In this document: positions 6,707 through 16,097 of the stretch, piece by piece | Position numbering within the stretch: the first letter of the stretch is position 1 | How the letters are laid out: each line of letters opens with the position of its first letter | Notes under the pieces: generated by a model | Told to the model about the DNA's origin: nothing | Databases searched by the model: none | What the model saw: the letters and a program-made list of their open reading frames with translations, nothing else | Made by a program: the position numbers and the translations under genes | Assembly: GCF_025770765.1 (NCBI RefSeq) | Contig: NZ_JANZKY010000004.1 | Span: 186,001-250,000, forward strand | Source of the DNA: Propionivibrio soli | GTDB lineage: Bacteria > Pseudomonadota > Gammaproteobacteria > Burkholderiales > Rhodocyclaceae | Length of the DNA stretch: 64,000 nt | Direction of reading: 5' to 3'

Positions 6707-9425
6707 GCGTGTTCTCTCCAGTAGTTGCTGTGCTGGCCGATCCGAGGGCCTTTGATGTGGTCTCCGGCGCGGCGAGAGCCGCGCGCAGTTCCTCCGGCCG
6801 CAAGCGCGCGGGCAATGCCAGCCGCCCAATGGCTTCCGCCAGGGCCTCGCCGTCGTCCTCGCGTGCAATCCGGTATTGGTAGCCGGCGAGCAAGGCGCGC
6901 CGTTCCGCCTGCGTGTCGTCCTCCCCGCCGAGGAGAATCGCCGGCAGCCGATCGGCCACATCTACGCCGTTTGCCGCCTCTTCACAGCGCAAGCGCTGCA
7001 CGAAATCGCGAGCTTCGCGCGCGTCTGCCGGCGCGCTATAGATGAGGACGTCGGGACGCTCGTCAGGCCGTCGCGTCGATAACCATTCGAGCGCCCCCTC
7101 TCCTGACGGATAGGCGATTTGAATCGCGCCGTACCGATAGAGATCGACCGCCGCCTCTCGCCCGCTTTCGCCGCTGACGAGAAGAACGCGCACACCGTTC
7201 AACGTGGGGCCGGTCCGGGCAAAGACCTGGTTCTCTTCTGCCGTGCCATGGGCCAGCGGGAACTCCACAAGCGTCGTCACCAGTTCGCCATCCTGCCTCG
7301 TCTCCAGCGTGCCGCCGGCTCGTTCGACGACCTCGCGCATCTCGATGGCATCGAGCAAGCCCTCCCCGGCCACCTCAGGTACCGTACCCGCGCCGTGCCG
7401 CAATTCGACACGCACCCGTTCTTCGTCACGCTCAACCGAACCATCCACACGCCGGCCCGCCGGCGTCGACGCCAGCGCGCGATAGGCCAGCGTCCACATC
7501 AGGCGTTGCAGACGGCCGGGGTCGGCGTCGATACGCACGGGCCCGGCGTTGCCGACGCGGTGAAAACCGACACCGCGCGCCTCGCCCACGGCGCTCATAC
7601 GCGCGACGGCGCTATCCAGCATGCCGGTGAGGTCGACCTCGTGCATCGAGAGCCCGCGTTGCGTATGCTCGACTTCCTGCAGCTGCCGTTGCAGATGCCA
7701 GAGTTGAGCGTACAGACCGTTCTGCCGTAACAACTCCGTATGGGTGCCGCGCTCGGCGATGCGGCCGCGTTCGAGCACCAGAATCTGGTCGGCGTTGACT
7801 ACCGACGACAGCCGGTGAGCAATGACGAGGGTCGTACGAGAACTCGACAACCGGTCCAGTTCGTCCTGGATGGCGCGCTCCGAGCGGCTGTCGAGAGCCG
7901 ACGTCGCTTCGTCGAAGATGATGATCGGTGGATTCTTGAGCAGCGCGCGGGCGATTGCGATGCGCTGCTTTTCTCCGCCGGAAAGCATCACGCCACGTTC
8001 GCCGACTTCGGTCTGGTACTGCTCCGGCAACGAACTGATGAAATCATGCAGGCTCGCCGCCTTCGCCGCCTGAACGATCTCCTCGAACGACGCATCCGGG
8101 CGGCTATAGCCGATGTTGTAAGCGATCGTTTCGTTGAACAGGATGGTGTCCTGCGGCACGATACCGAGCGAGCGGCGCAGGCTGCTCTGCGTGACCTCGC
8201 GGATATCGATGCCGTCAACGGTAATGCGGCCCGCATTGACGTCGTAGAAACGGAACAGCAGGCGGGCCATCGTCGACTTCCCGGAGCCGCTGCCGCCGAC
8301 GATGGCCACCGTGTGCCCGGCGGGAATCGAGAAATTGACGTCCCAGAGAATCTGCCGACTCGCGTCATAGCTGAAGTCGACGTGCTCGAAACGAATCTCT
8401 CCCTGCTCGACCTTCAGGTCGCGTGCTTTCGGCGCATCGGCGATCTCGGGTTTTTGTTCGAGAAGACGCAACATGCGCTCGGCATTGACGACGGCATCCC
8501 GCGCTTCGCGGAAAACGAAGCCCAGCGTGTTGAGCGGCATACAGATCTGGATCACGTAGGCGTTGACGAGTACCAGGTCACCGACCGACATCGCACCATG
8601 CACGACGTTGTAGGTCGCCAACAGCATGACGCCGGTAACACCAAGGGCGATGATGCTGCTTTGTCCGATATGCAGCGTTGACAGCGCCCGCTGGTTGCCG
8701 ACGCCGACGTCAACCCACTGCGCCAGGATGCCGGCGAAACTCCTGCGCTCGAAGCCTTCGTTCGTGAAGTACTTGACCGTCTCGTGATTCATCAAGCTGT
8801 CGACAAGCCGGCCGTTCGCTGTCGAGTCGAGTTTGTTGAGTCTGCGCTGGAAGACGGCCCGGCGTTCGGTGAAGATCACCGTGAATGAAGCGTAGATCAA
8901 GAAAGCGCCGAGAATGATCGCCGTAAACCAGTTGCTGTAGGCGATGGTCATCACAACGATAACCCCGGTGATCTCAACCAGTGTCGGCAGGATCGTGAAT
9001 AGGCCGACGCCGATCAGGAAGCCGATTCCATTCGTACCGCGCTCGACGTCGCGCGTCAGACCGCCGATGCGGCCGTGGGCGTGGAAGCGCGTCCCCAGGC
9101 TGTGCAGATGACTGAAGACGCGCAGCAGAAAGCTCGATTCGGTGACGCGCGTGACGCGCGCGAACACCATGTCGCGCACCTCGCTGAACGCCGTGCCGAG
9201 AAAACGCAAGACCGCGTACCCCACGACGAGTACCACCGGCAAGGCGACGAGCCCCGGCCCGGTACTCAAGCGGTCGACGATCGTCTTGAGCATCATCGGC
9301 ACGGCGAGCGCCGCGAGTTTCGCGAGGATGACGAACGCCAAGGCGCTCAAGGTGCGCGCCCGGTAGTCCAGCACCGCGCCGATCAGTTGGCGATAAACAA
9401 AGGCCGTCGTCGAAGAGGAACGCAT
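6696..9425 (-). CDS. ABC exporter (ATM1/ABCB7 type) with degenerate kinase-receiver tail
   Basis: 909 aa; ordinary half-exporters of this class are about 600 aa. Residues 1-340 are a six-helix ABC-type I membrane domain of the ATM1/HMT1 kind (substrates of relatives: glutathione-linked metal or persulfide). The nucleotide-binding domain (about 345-580) has Walker A GGSGSGKS near 372-380, signature LSGGEKQR near 479-486 and Walker B IIIFDEATSALD near 500-511. From about 600 the protein continues into a region like a histidine-kinase HATPase domain (N-box-like DPGRLQRLMWTLAYRAL near 638, G2-like GEGLLDAIEMREVV near 685, TLVEFPL strand) and then a receiver-like domain (about 743-860) in which the phosphoacceptor Asp is not at its place (PDVLIYSAPADA). 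No His phosphotransfer box was seen. The start at 9425 has a weak binding site. The downstream GlcG/HbpS-like gene overlaps by 11 bp. Confidence 0.88.
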   Translation of the reverse strand: MRSSSTTAFVYRQLIGAVLDYRARTLSALAFVILAKLAALAVPMMLKTIVDRLSTGPGLVALPVVLVVGYAVLRFLGTAFSEVRDMVFARVTRVTESSFLLRVFSHLHSLGTRFHAHGRIGGLTRDVERGTNGIGFLIGVGLFTILPTLVEITGVIVVMTIAYSNWFTAIILGAFLIYASFTVIFTERRAVFQRRLNKLDSTANGRLVDSLMNHETVKYFTNEGFERRSFAGILAQWVDVGVGNQRALSTLHIGQSSIIALGVTGVMLLATYNVVHGAMSVGDLVLVNAYVIQICMPLNTLGFVFREARDAVVNAERMLRLLEQKPEIADAPKARDLKVEQGEIRFEHVDFSYDASRQILWDVNFSIPAGHTVAIVGGSGSGKSTMARLLFRFYDVNAGRITVDGIDIREVTQSSLRRSLGIVPQDTILFNETIAYNIGYSRPDASFEEIVQAAKAASLHDFISSLPEQYQTEVGERGVMLSGGEKQRIAIARALLKNPPIIIFDEATSALDSRSERAIQDELDRLSSSRTTLVIAHRLSSVVNADQILVLERGRIAERGTHTELLRQNGLYAQLWHLQRQLQEVEHTQRGLSMHEVDLTGMLDSAVARMSAVGEARGVGFHRVGNAGPVRIDADPGRLQRLMWTLAYRALASTPAGRRVDGSVERDEERVRVELRHGAGTVPEVAGEGLLDAIEMREVVERAGGTLETRQDGELVTTLVEFPLAHGTAEENQVFARTGPTLNGVRVLLVSGESGREAAVDLYRYGAIQIAYPSGEGALEWLSTRRPDERPDVLIYSAPADAREARDFVQRLRCEEAANGVDVADRLPAILLGGEDDTQAERRALLAGYQYRIAREDDGEALAEAIGRLALPARLRPEELRAALAAPETTSKALGSASTATTGENTHAE

Positions 9426-9680
9426 CGATTCGCTGGCGCGACGTAATTGCTAGGACGATTAGCGGGGCAAAGGCCTGTGGAGCCACCCGAAAATCCAGTT
9501 GTCGCGAACAAGCCTCGCCGATGCGAAGAAGTCGCTCCCTGCCTAGCGGTGCGCACGACAATGGTGAAAAAGCATAAGGAGCGGCGGACGACCGGGATTA
9601 CCGACCGTCCGCCGCCGATGTAAAACATGCCGTTGCGAAACCCTCACGCGGTATACGGAAGGGGCCGAACGGCGTGACGC

Positions 9681-10127
9681 CTAGATATCGTCACTCGGTT
9701 GCCAGTAGTTGCGTTGCCCGTAGTAGGCGTGTACTTCGCTCGCCCACGTGGTGTCGGCCATTGACGGCCAGTGGTCCTTGTCGAACCCCGGCGCCGCCTT
9801 CAGGCGCTCAGCCTCGACGTCGAGAATGAAGCACTTGCGATCGATGTCGAGTGTCAGGGCCGCCCACGGAATGGCGAACAGCTTGTCGCCGATGCCGAGC
9901 AGGCCACCCGACGAGAGAACGGCGTACGCGACGCGTCCGCTCGGCACGTCGATCATGATCTCCTTGATCTTGCCCAGATCCTGGCCCTTGCTGTTGACGA
10001 CGTCATCGCCTTCCAGCGTGCTGGCGGCCATGATTTCGGGTCCCGGCCCTTCCGGGATATCTCGCGGAGCACCTACGATTGCCGGCTTGGCTCCCGTCAG
10101 GGACGAGTCTTGATATGCGCTTCCCAT
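9681..10127 (-). CDS. PRC-barrel domain protein
   Basis: 148 aa soluble protein. A PRC barrel spans about residues 32-110: MAASTLEGDDVVNSKGQDLG, then KIKEIMIDVPSGRVAYAVLS, a Gly-rich turn and a KLFAIPWAAL strand, the typical pattern of stress-related stand-alone PRC-barrel proteins. The C-terminal region (WPSMADTTWASEVHAYYGQR) matches the tail often seen in this subgroup. The start at 10127 has a strong Shine-Dalgarno (AAGGAGAG, 8 nt upstream). The gene is monocistronic. Members are often induced by stress and bind protein or RNA partners; the specific role here is unknown. Confidence 0.87.
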   Translation of the reverse strand: MGSAYQDSSLTGAKPAIVGAPRDIPEGPGPEIMAASTLEGDDVVNSKGQDLGKIKEIMIDVPSGRVAYAVLSSGGLLGIGDKLFAIPWAALTLDIDRKCFILDVEAERLKAAPGFDKDHWPSMADTTWASEVHAYYGQRNYWQPSDDI

Positions 10128-10621
10128 GTTGATCTCTCCTTTCGTAACAGTATCTGCCGATACCGGTTGTAATCCGCCATTGTTCGGGCGGGATTCCGTC
10201 GCGTTCGGCAGGCTTCAAGTCACCCGCGAACACCCACTTGCAAACCTATTCGGGCAATCGTCGTGCCGAACGGAGCTTTCAGCACACCCCATCCGAAACC
10301 TTTATTTCTTCGAGACGCCGCGCGAAGGAACAGCGCCATCCGGCTCGTACGCCGCCGTCGGATTCGTACCTCGAGGCGCCGGCTGGCGAGCCTCAGAAAG
10401 AAGTGCGGAAAGAATTACCGCCGGCGCATTCCGCCGGCCGGAGCGCGCCGCACACCGCAGAACGCCGGACTCCGCGCCATTCCAGGCGAACCATCGCGCG
10501 TAGCCCGGAATGCACCGCGATGTCCCCGGGAGGCCAAACAAGCGACTCCGTACAGCGAGGCTCATCATCGTTACCTGTCTTGGCGGTCGAAAAACCCGGC
10601 CCACCGGTGGTCGCCGGCCGG
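10128..10621. other. Intergenic region, no gene seen
   Basis: About 490 bases between the PRC-barrel gene and a disordered-protein gene on the same strand. Open frames on both strands are low-complexity Arg/Pro-rich shadows of high G+C sequence without binding sites. The PRC-barrel promoter must lie at its left end, but no convincing element was identified. Confidence 0.4.
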
Positions 10622-11068
10622 CTACTCGCCGCCGCGCCCCCGACGATGAGCCGCTGCCTTGTTTTCGTCATCGCCCTGCGAGTCAGGCACGTTCGCTATA
10701 CGGCCGGCCGAATCGCGCGTGCTCTTCGTTGACCGGTCAATGCGGTCTCGGCGATCGATCTGCTCTACCTCGCCTTCCGGCACAAGCGCCCCCGGGCTTT
10801 CCTGCGGCACTGGCTCCGAGGTAGGCACGTTCGACGGCGTGCCGCGCAGATCCGAGTCGCGTAGCCCTCGCGCAACATCCCGCTCGGCTTGCCGGATCAT
10901 TTCCCGCGATCCTGTGCCTTCGCGTCCACCGGGACCGCGCGTTCCGGGGGCTTCGTCGCGTTCGTCAGGAAGAAAGGTGTCGCCCTCGCTCAACGGTCGA
11001 GAAACGTCGGTATCCGCTTTTTGCCTTCCCCGAGCCGCGCCCGGGGCTGTCTCGTCCTTGCGGCTCAT
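10622..11068 (-). CDS. Hypothetical hydrophilic, probably disordered protein
   Basis: 148 aa, made almost entirely of Gly, Arg, Asp, Glu, Pro, Ser and Thr with no hydrophobic core, membrane span or signal peptide, so it is likely unstructured. A GGAGG Shine-Dalgarno lies 4-5 nt before the ATG at 11068, the best sign that it is translated. The composition resembles small stress-associated or LEA/hydrophilin-type proteins, in line with the PRC-barrel and DUF883 genes nearby, but no family is recognised. Confidence 0.6.
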   Translation of the reverse strand: MSRKDETAPGAARGRQKADTDVSRPLSEGDTFLPDERDEAPGTRGPGGREGTGSREMIRQAERDVARGLRDSDLRGTPSNVPTSEPVPQESPGALVPEGEVEQIDRRDRIDRSTKSTRDSAGRIANVPDSQGDDENKAAAHRRGRGGE

Positions 11069-11360
11069 ATGGCCTCCATGCGTGAACCGCGTCCTTGGCG
11101 TTGCACATTCGGTTTTCGTTTATCAGGATGCTGCGTGAATGTGAAACAACGACCAACAACGACGCGAGAGAACATCTGCCACCGGGCAAGCCCTGTTCCT
11201 CTTTTTTTTCACCACGGCCTTTTGGTGAACGTTTTCATGACGATGCGCACGGTCGCCATGCTTCGTTCGGTCTCGCCAGTTCCAGACAGGTCAAGGAATA
11301 GCGCGCTTCTGGGCATAACGCTTGCCAATCGAGCGGCAACTTCACCGACAGGCCGAGCCC

Positions 11361-12656
11361 ATGAGAATTGCATTGATCAGCGAACACGCTTCTCCGCTTG
11401 CCACGCAGGGCGGCGTAGACAGCGGAGGGCAGAATGTCTATGTGGCCTACGTGGCGCGCCAACTCGGGCGTGCCGGCCATCGCGTGGACGTCTTCACGCG
11501 GCGTGACGATCCTTCGCTCCCGAGAACCGTCGATTTCGCGCGCAACGTACGTGTCATTCACGTCCCAGCCGGACCGGCGCGCCCGCTTCCCAAGGAACAG
11601 CTTCTGCCGCACATGGGCGAGTTCTGCGACGAGATTGCGGCGTGGTGCGAGCATGTGCCGCGTCAATACGACGTGGCGCATGCGAACTTCTTCATGTCGG
11701 GCCTCGCAGCGCAGCGCCTGCGCGACGCTTTCGGTATTCCTTACGTGGTGACCTTCCATGCACTCGGCCGCGTGCGCCGATTCCACCAAGGCAATGCCGA
11801 TGCATTCCCTCCGCACCGCATCGAGATCGAAGACGCGCTCGTTGCCAACGCTGACCGCGTGATCGCCGAATGCCCGCAGGACTTCGACGATCTGGTGCGC
11901 CTGTATCGAGCGCGCGAAGAACGCATCGATGTCGTTCCCTGCGGTGTCGACACCTCCGAACTCGGTTTCGGCGACGGTCTCGCCCGCCAGCGGCTCGGCA
12001 TTGCGGAGAACGAATTCGTGGTGCTTCAACTCGGCCGCATGGTGCCGCGCAAGGGCGTGGACAATGTAATACGCGGCGTCGGCGCGCTGCGCCGCGAGCA
12101 CGGCATCGACGCGAAGCTTTTGATCGTCGGCGGAGAGTCGCCCGATCCCGATCCCGGGCGTACGCCCGAAATCGGACGCTTGCAGCGGGTGGCCGAAGAG
12201 GAAGGCGTCGCCGATTGCGTGGTCTTCACGGGGCAGCGCACGCGTGCCGCGCTGCGCGACTACTACTGCGCCGCCGACGTTTTCGTCACCACCCCGTGGT
12301 ACGAACCGTTCGGCATCACGCCGCTGGAAGCGATGGCCTGCGGTCGCCCGGTCATCGGTGCCGCGGTAGGCGGCATCGCGCACACCGTCGTCGACGGCGA
12401 GACGGGCTACCTTGTGCCACCTAACGACCCCGTGCGGCTTGCCGATCGACTGGCGCGCCTTTACCGCAACCCGGAGAACGCCCGCGCCTTCGGCCGCGCC
12501 GGGATGCATCGCGTACGTCATCACTTCACCTGGAAACAGGTGGCGAACGCGCTCGCCGACGTATATGAATCCTTGTGCCGGCCCGATTCCACCGACCCCG
12601 TACGTGCCGGTGCACGAACCACTGACAGACCTACCGACAGGGTGATCAATCTATGA
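11361..12656 (+). CDS. Glycosyltransferase family 4 (MshA/sucrose-phosphate-synthase-like)
   Basis: 431 aa GT-B enzyme. The N-terminal domain has the EHASPLATQGGVDSGGQNVY loop (about residues 7-26) typical of MshA and sucrose-phosphate synthases. The C-terminal domain has LGRMVPRKGVDNVIRG (nucleotide-sugar domain entry) and the EPFGITPLEAMACGRPVIG donor-binding E-x7-E motif. It retains the donor and acceptor loops expected for an active retaining transferase. The ATG at 11361 is preferred over an upstream TTG (11322) because homology begins at RIALISEHAS. It is first in a four-gene plus-strand operon with an SDR and two further glycosyltransferases; the stop overlaps the SDR start by 4 bp. 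Acceptor unknown; an envelope glycolipid, polysaccharide or compatible glycoside is plausible. Confidence 0.9.
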   Translation: MRIALISEHASPLATQGGVDSGGQNVYVAYVARQLGRAGHRVDVFTRRDDPSLPRTVDFARNVRVIHVPAGPARPLPKEQLLPHMGEFCDEIAAWCEHVPRQYDVAHANFFMSGLAAQRLRDAFGIPYVVTFHALGRVRRFHQGNADAFPPHRIEIEDALVANADRVIAECPQDFDDLVRLYRAREERIDVVPCGVDTSELGFGDGLARQRLGIAENEFVVLQLGRMVPRKGVDNVIRGVGALRREHGIDAKLLIVGGESPDPDPGRTPEIGRLQRVAEEEGVADCVVFTGQRTRAALRDYYCAADVFVTTPWYEPFGITPLEAMACGRPVIGAAVGGIAHTVVDGETGYLVPPNDPVRLADRLARLYRNPENARAFGRAGMHRVRHHFTWKQVANALADVYESLCRPDSTDPVRAGARTTDRPTDRVINL

Positions 12657-13399
12657 CGACAAACAACGCGATACCCCAGACCCTCGAAGGCAAGACGGCG
12701 CTCATCACGGGCGGCGCGCGCGGCCTAGGTAAGGCGCTTTGCGAAGCCCTCAGCGCAGCCGGGGCGCGCATCGTGCTCGCGGATCGGCGGTCGGACCTCG
12801 CCGAACAAACCTGCCGGGCGTTGTCCGATGCCGGGCGGCAGGCCATGTATTGCACCGTCGACGTCGGCGACGAACGTCAGGTCGCCGCCTGTTTCGACGC
12901 GGCGCGCGATCGCTTTGGCGGCGTGGACATCCTGATCAACAACGCTGCGGTCGACCACACACTGCCAATCGACGAGCTCTCGATCGAACAGTGGGATCAG
13001 GTGATGACGACCAATGTGCGTGGTCCCTTCCTCTTTTCCAAGCGTGCGGTGGCCGAGATGAAGCTTCGCAAGTCGGGGCAGATCGTCAATATCACCTCAA
13101 CAGCCGCCAAGCGCGCCTGGCCCAATGCGTCGGCGTATCACGCTAGTAAATGGGCGCTGCTCGGCTTCTCGCATGCCCTGCACTCCGAACTCCGGCAGCA
13201 CGGTATCAAGGTCACGGCCGTCGTCGCCGGCGGTATGCGCACGCCCTTCCTGCTCGACCGATTCCCGGATATCGACCCGGAACTGCTGCAGTCGCCGGAA
13301 CGCGTCGCCAGCATGGTGGTCCACGTCCTTTCGATGCCGCCGGAAAGCGTCGTCGCCGAAATCTCCGTACTGCCGATGCGCGAAACCTCCTGGCCATAA
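12653..13399 (+). CDS. Short-chain dehydrogenase/reductase (classical SDR)
   Basis: 248 aa NAD(P)-dependent oxidoreductase. The cofactor motif TGGARGLG is near residues 20-27, DV near 67, NNAA near 97-100, the catalytic Ser in ITSTAAKRA (about 145), and YHASK with Tyr/Lys near 162-166, so all catalytic residues are present. Length is normal for a classical SDR. ATGA overlap with the upstream glycosyltransferase indicates coupled translation, suggesting it modifies a sugar or lipid intermediate of the same pathway. The substrate cannot be deduced. Confidence 0.9.
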   Translation: MTTNNAIPQTLEGKTALITGGARGLGKALCEALSAAGARIVLADRRSDLAEQTCRALSDAGRQAMYCTVDVGDERQVAACFDAARDRFGGVDILINNAAVDHTLPIDELSIEQWDQVMTTNVRGPFLFSKRAVAEMKLRKSGQIVNITSTAAKRAWPNASAYHASKWALLGFSHALHSELRQHGIKVTAVVAGGMRTPFLLDRFPDIDPELLQSPERVASMVVHVLSMPPESVVAEISVLPMRETSWP

Positions 13400-13418
13400 G
13401 TCAACGCCGACGCCTGTC

Positions 13419-14492
13419 ATGAATGCCGCCACAGACCTTCTCTCCGGCTTGGATCCGTATGATGCGGACGCAAAGGCCCCCCGCCTTGCCGAGGTCAACG
13501 ACGACATCGAGGCTCCGGCGGTGCCGGTCGTCTCGGTAGTCATGCCGACCTGTAATCGGCCGCAACTGCTTTTCCGCTGCCTGAACGCACTGCTCGCACA
13601 GCGCGGCGTTCCCGGACCGTTCGAAATCATCGTCGTGGACGACGGTCGGTCGGCCAAGCAAAAGGCGGCGTTGCGCGACTATCTGCGCCGCGGTGGCCGG
13701 ATCAAGATTCTTTACGTCCAGCCGCCATCGACCTCCAAAGGCCCTGCCGCCGCACGCAACACTGGGTGGAAGATGGCCCGTGCGCCGATCATCGCTTTCA
13801 CTGACGACGACACTGAGCCAACGCCCGACTGGCTGGCAGAAGGATTGCGCGCGATGAAGTCCGGCGTCGACGCCGCATGGGGCCACGTCGTCGTGCCGCT
13901 ATCGGGCCGTCCGACGGATTCCGAGCGCAATACCGCGGGCCTGCATGGCGCCGAGTTCGTCACTGCGAACTGCTTCGTGCGGCGGGATGCGCTGGTGCTC
14001 GTCGGCGGCTTCGACGAACGCTTCCTGCGTCCTTGGCGCGAGGATTCAGACCTGCATTTCTCTCTCCTCGAAGCGCAGTGCAACGTTATCGCGGTACCGA
14101 CGGCCGTGGTTGTGCATCCCGCACGTCGGTCTCCGCCCGGCACATCGATCCGACAGCACCGGAACCTGCTTTTCGACGCCCTGCTGTTCAAGAAACACCC
14201 GCAGCTTTATCGCAAGAAGATCTCGAGCGGGCCGCCGAACCACTATTACGCGACGGTGGCGGCCGCCCTGCTGGCGCTCTCATTCGCGCTCAACCACGCA
14301 CCGATCTTTGCTCTGATTGCCGCGGCCGTCTGGGCGACGCTGACGCTGCGCCTGATCGGCCGCCGCCTGCGCGGCACGTCCTTCGCGCCGAGCAACGTTC
14401 TCGACATCATTTTCAGCTCGTTCGTCATCCCGTTCGTCGCGGTCTTCTGGCGGCTCGCCGGTGCGATCCGGTACCGGGTGCTGTTCGCTTGA
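13419..14492 (+). CDS. Glycosyltransferase family 2, membrane-anchored
   Basis: 357 aa. An N-terminal about 40-residue polar extension precedes a GT-A fold beginning VSVVMPTCNRPQLLFRCLNALL (split here only for reading; about 41-62). Donor-binding IIVVDDG (about 70-76) and the metal-binding FTDDDTEP (DxD type, about 127-134) are clear, as is the acceptor-side RPWREDSDLHFSLL (ED motif). Two hydrophobic segments at about 275-305 and 325-345 anchor the C-terminus in the membrane. The ATG at 13419, 19 bp after the SDR stop, is used; the open frame further upstream lies inside the SDR gene. Confidence 0.9.
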   Translation: MNAATDLLSGLDPYDADAKAPRLAEVNDDIEAPAVPVVSVVMPTCNRPQLLFRCLNALLAQRGVPGPFEIIVVDDGRSAKQKAALRDYLRRGGRIKILYVQPPSTSKGPAAARNTGWKMARAPIIAFTDDDTEPTPDWLAEGLRAMKSGVDAAWGHVVVPLSGRPTDSERNTAGLHGAEFVTANCFVRRDALVLVGGFDERFLRPWREDSDLHFSLLEAQCNVIAVPTAVVVHPARRSPPGTSIRQHRNLLFDALLFKKHPQLYRKKISSGPPNHYYATVAAALLALSFALNHAPIFALIAAAVWATLTLRLIGRRLRGTSFAPSNVLDIIFSSFVIPFVAVFWRLAGAIRYRVLFA

Positions 14493-14528
14493 GCGCGGCA
14501 TCGCCTCGCCTTCTTCGGAGAAACCGCC

Positions 14529-15482
14529 ATGCCTGGCGATAAGCCTTTGCGCATCCTCACCTGGCACGTCCACGGTAACTATCTCTACTACCTGACCCAG
14601 GTTCCGCACACCTTCATCCTGCCCTTTGACCGCGAACGGTCGCCGGGCTACGTCGGCCGCGTCGGCTCGTTGCCTTGGGGCAACAACGTCGTCGAGGTTC
14701 CGGTTGAAGAGCTCGCCTCAACGTCTTTCGACTGCATCCTGTTCCAGTCGGCACGGGCTTACACGGAGGATCAGCACCGCTGGCTCAGCGAAGCGCAACG
14801 GCGCTTGCCGCGTGTCTTCCTCGAGCACGACCCACCGCAGGGGCACCCGACCAACACGCCCCACCCGGTCGACGATCCGTCCATGCTGCTCGTCCACGTG
14901 ACGCCCTTCAACGCGCTGATGTGGGACAACCGGCGGACGCCGGTACACGTCGTCGAACATGGCGTCATCGTGCCTCCTAATGTCCGCTGCTCGGGCGAAC
15001 TCGCACGCGGCATTGCCGTCGTCAATCATCTGGCGAAACGCGGGCGGCGCCTCGGTGCGGACGTCTTCGAAACGGCACGCGCCGAAATCCCGCTCGATCT
15101 CGTCGGCATGGAAGCCCAGCGTAGCGGAGGCCTTGGCGAGATACCTAACCTCGATCTGCCGGCTTTCCTGGCCCGCTACCGCTTCTATTTCCATCCGATC
15201 CGGTGGACCAGCCTGGGCCTCGCGGCGATCGAGGCAATGATGGTGGGTCTGCCATTGATCGGTCTTGCCACGACCGAACTCGTTACCGTGATCCGCAACG
15301 GTGAAAACGGTTATATCGACACCGACCCGCGCCGGCTCATCGAGGCGATGCGCCATCTGATCGAATCACCCGGCGAAGCGACACGTCTGGGAGAACAAGC
15401 CCGCCGGACGGCCATTGAGCGTTTCGGCATCGAACGGTTCGTCGCCGACTGGAAAAAAGTCTTCGCCGAGGCGACGTCGTAG
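14529..15482 (+). CDS. Glycosyltransferase (GT-B, family 4-like)
   Basis: 317 aa. The N-terminal domain is short and divergent (RILTWHVHGNYLYYLTQ). The C-terminal domain has the family 4 donor site: FYFHPIRWTSLGLAAIEAMM (E-x7-E analogue) followed by VGLPLIGLATTELVTVI and NGENGYIDTDPRRLIEAM. GGAG lies 9 nt before the ATG. It is the last glycosyltransferase in the operon beginning at 11361. Together three transferases and one SDR suggest assembly of a short glycan or glycolipid. Acceptor and product unknown. Confidence 0.85.
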   Translation: MPGDKPLRILTWHVHGNYLYYLTQVPHTFILPFDRERSPGYVGRVGSLPWGNNVVEVPVEELASTSFDCILFQSARAYTEDQHRWLSEAQRRLPRVFLEHDPPQGHPTNTPHPVDDPSMLLVHVTPFNALMWDNRRTPVHVVEHGVIVPPNVRCSGELARGIAVVNHLAKRGRRLGADVFETARAEIPLDLVGMEAQRSGGLGEIPNLDLPAFLARYRFYFHPIRWTSLGLAAIEAMMVGLPLIGLATTELVTVIRNGENGYIDTDPRRLIEAMRHLIESPGEATRLGEQARRTAIERFGIERFVADWKKVFAEATS

Positions 15483-15746
15483 GCGTAGCTTCGAGCGAGG
15501 ATCGCTGGATCGAACCGATTGTCTGCGTCTAGGAAGGAGAACCACCCCCGGTCTCCATGCGGCGTTGTGACGAGGCGCGCCATGCGCCTGGCTGCGTCGG
15601 GGCCCTTAGTTCCCGATCGCCAGCCGCAGCGGCAAAAATGCGAAAAGCATTGGATTCTTCAGGACAATGCGCTATTGTCGACCCTCATTATTCCGTATGA
15701 ATGGGCACCGCCCCGCCCTTCATGATTGCCGCCAAGGGATATCGAC

Positions 15747-16097
15747 ATGTCCTACATTCAGACCAATCCAGACCTTGTCGCCGCTTGCGGACTGTACTGC
15801 GGTGCCTGCAAGGCTTACCTGCACGCCAAGTGCAGCGGCTGTCGCGAGAACGCCAAAGCGACCTGGTGCAAGGTCCGCGCCTGCTGCTCCGACAAGCGCA
15901 TTACCACCTGCGCGGAGTGCATCGAGTTCGAGAACGCGCGCGACTGCCCGAAATTCAGTAACGTGGTGTCGAAGATTTTCGGGTTCGTCTTCCGATCCGA
16001 CCGGGCCGCGTGCATCGAGCAGATCCGCCTCCTCGGGGTAGAAGGCCACGCACGCACGATGGCCGAACGCGGCATTCACACGCTCAAGCGGGCCTGA
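15747..16097 (+). CDS. DUF3795 Cys-rich putative metal-binding protein
   Basis: 116 aa. It has the DUF3795 pattern: an N-terminal CGLYCGACKAY (about residues 13-23), then CSGC, a WCKVRACC pair, a TCAEC and a further DCPKF, i.e. about twelve cysteines in the first 75 residues, likely binding zinc or iron-sulfur. The remaining C-terminal part is helical. Start at 15747 is supported by AAGGGA 8 nt upstream; a TTG 21 bases earlier is less likely. It stands alone after the glycosyltransferase operon (264 bp gap). Function of the family is unknown. Confidence 0.85.
   Translation: MSYIQTNPDLVAACGLYCGACKAYLHAKCSGCRENAKATWCKVRACCSDKRITTCAECIEFENARDCPKFSNVVSKIFGFVFRSDRAACIEQIRLLGVEGHARTMAERGIHTLKRA

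Noticed and set aside
15557-15700. Short plus-strand frame of about 47 codons before the DUF3795 gene
   Set aside because: The only AAGGAG is about 20 bases upstream of the ATG, too far for normal initiation, and the product is not recognisable.
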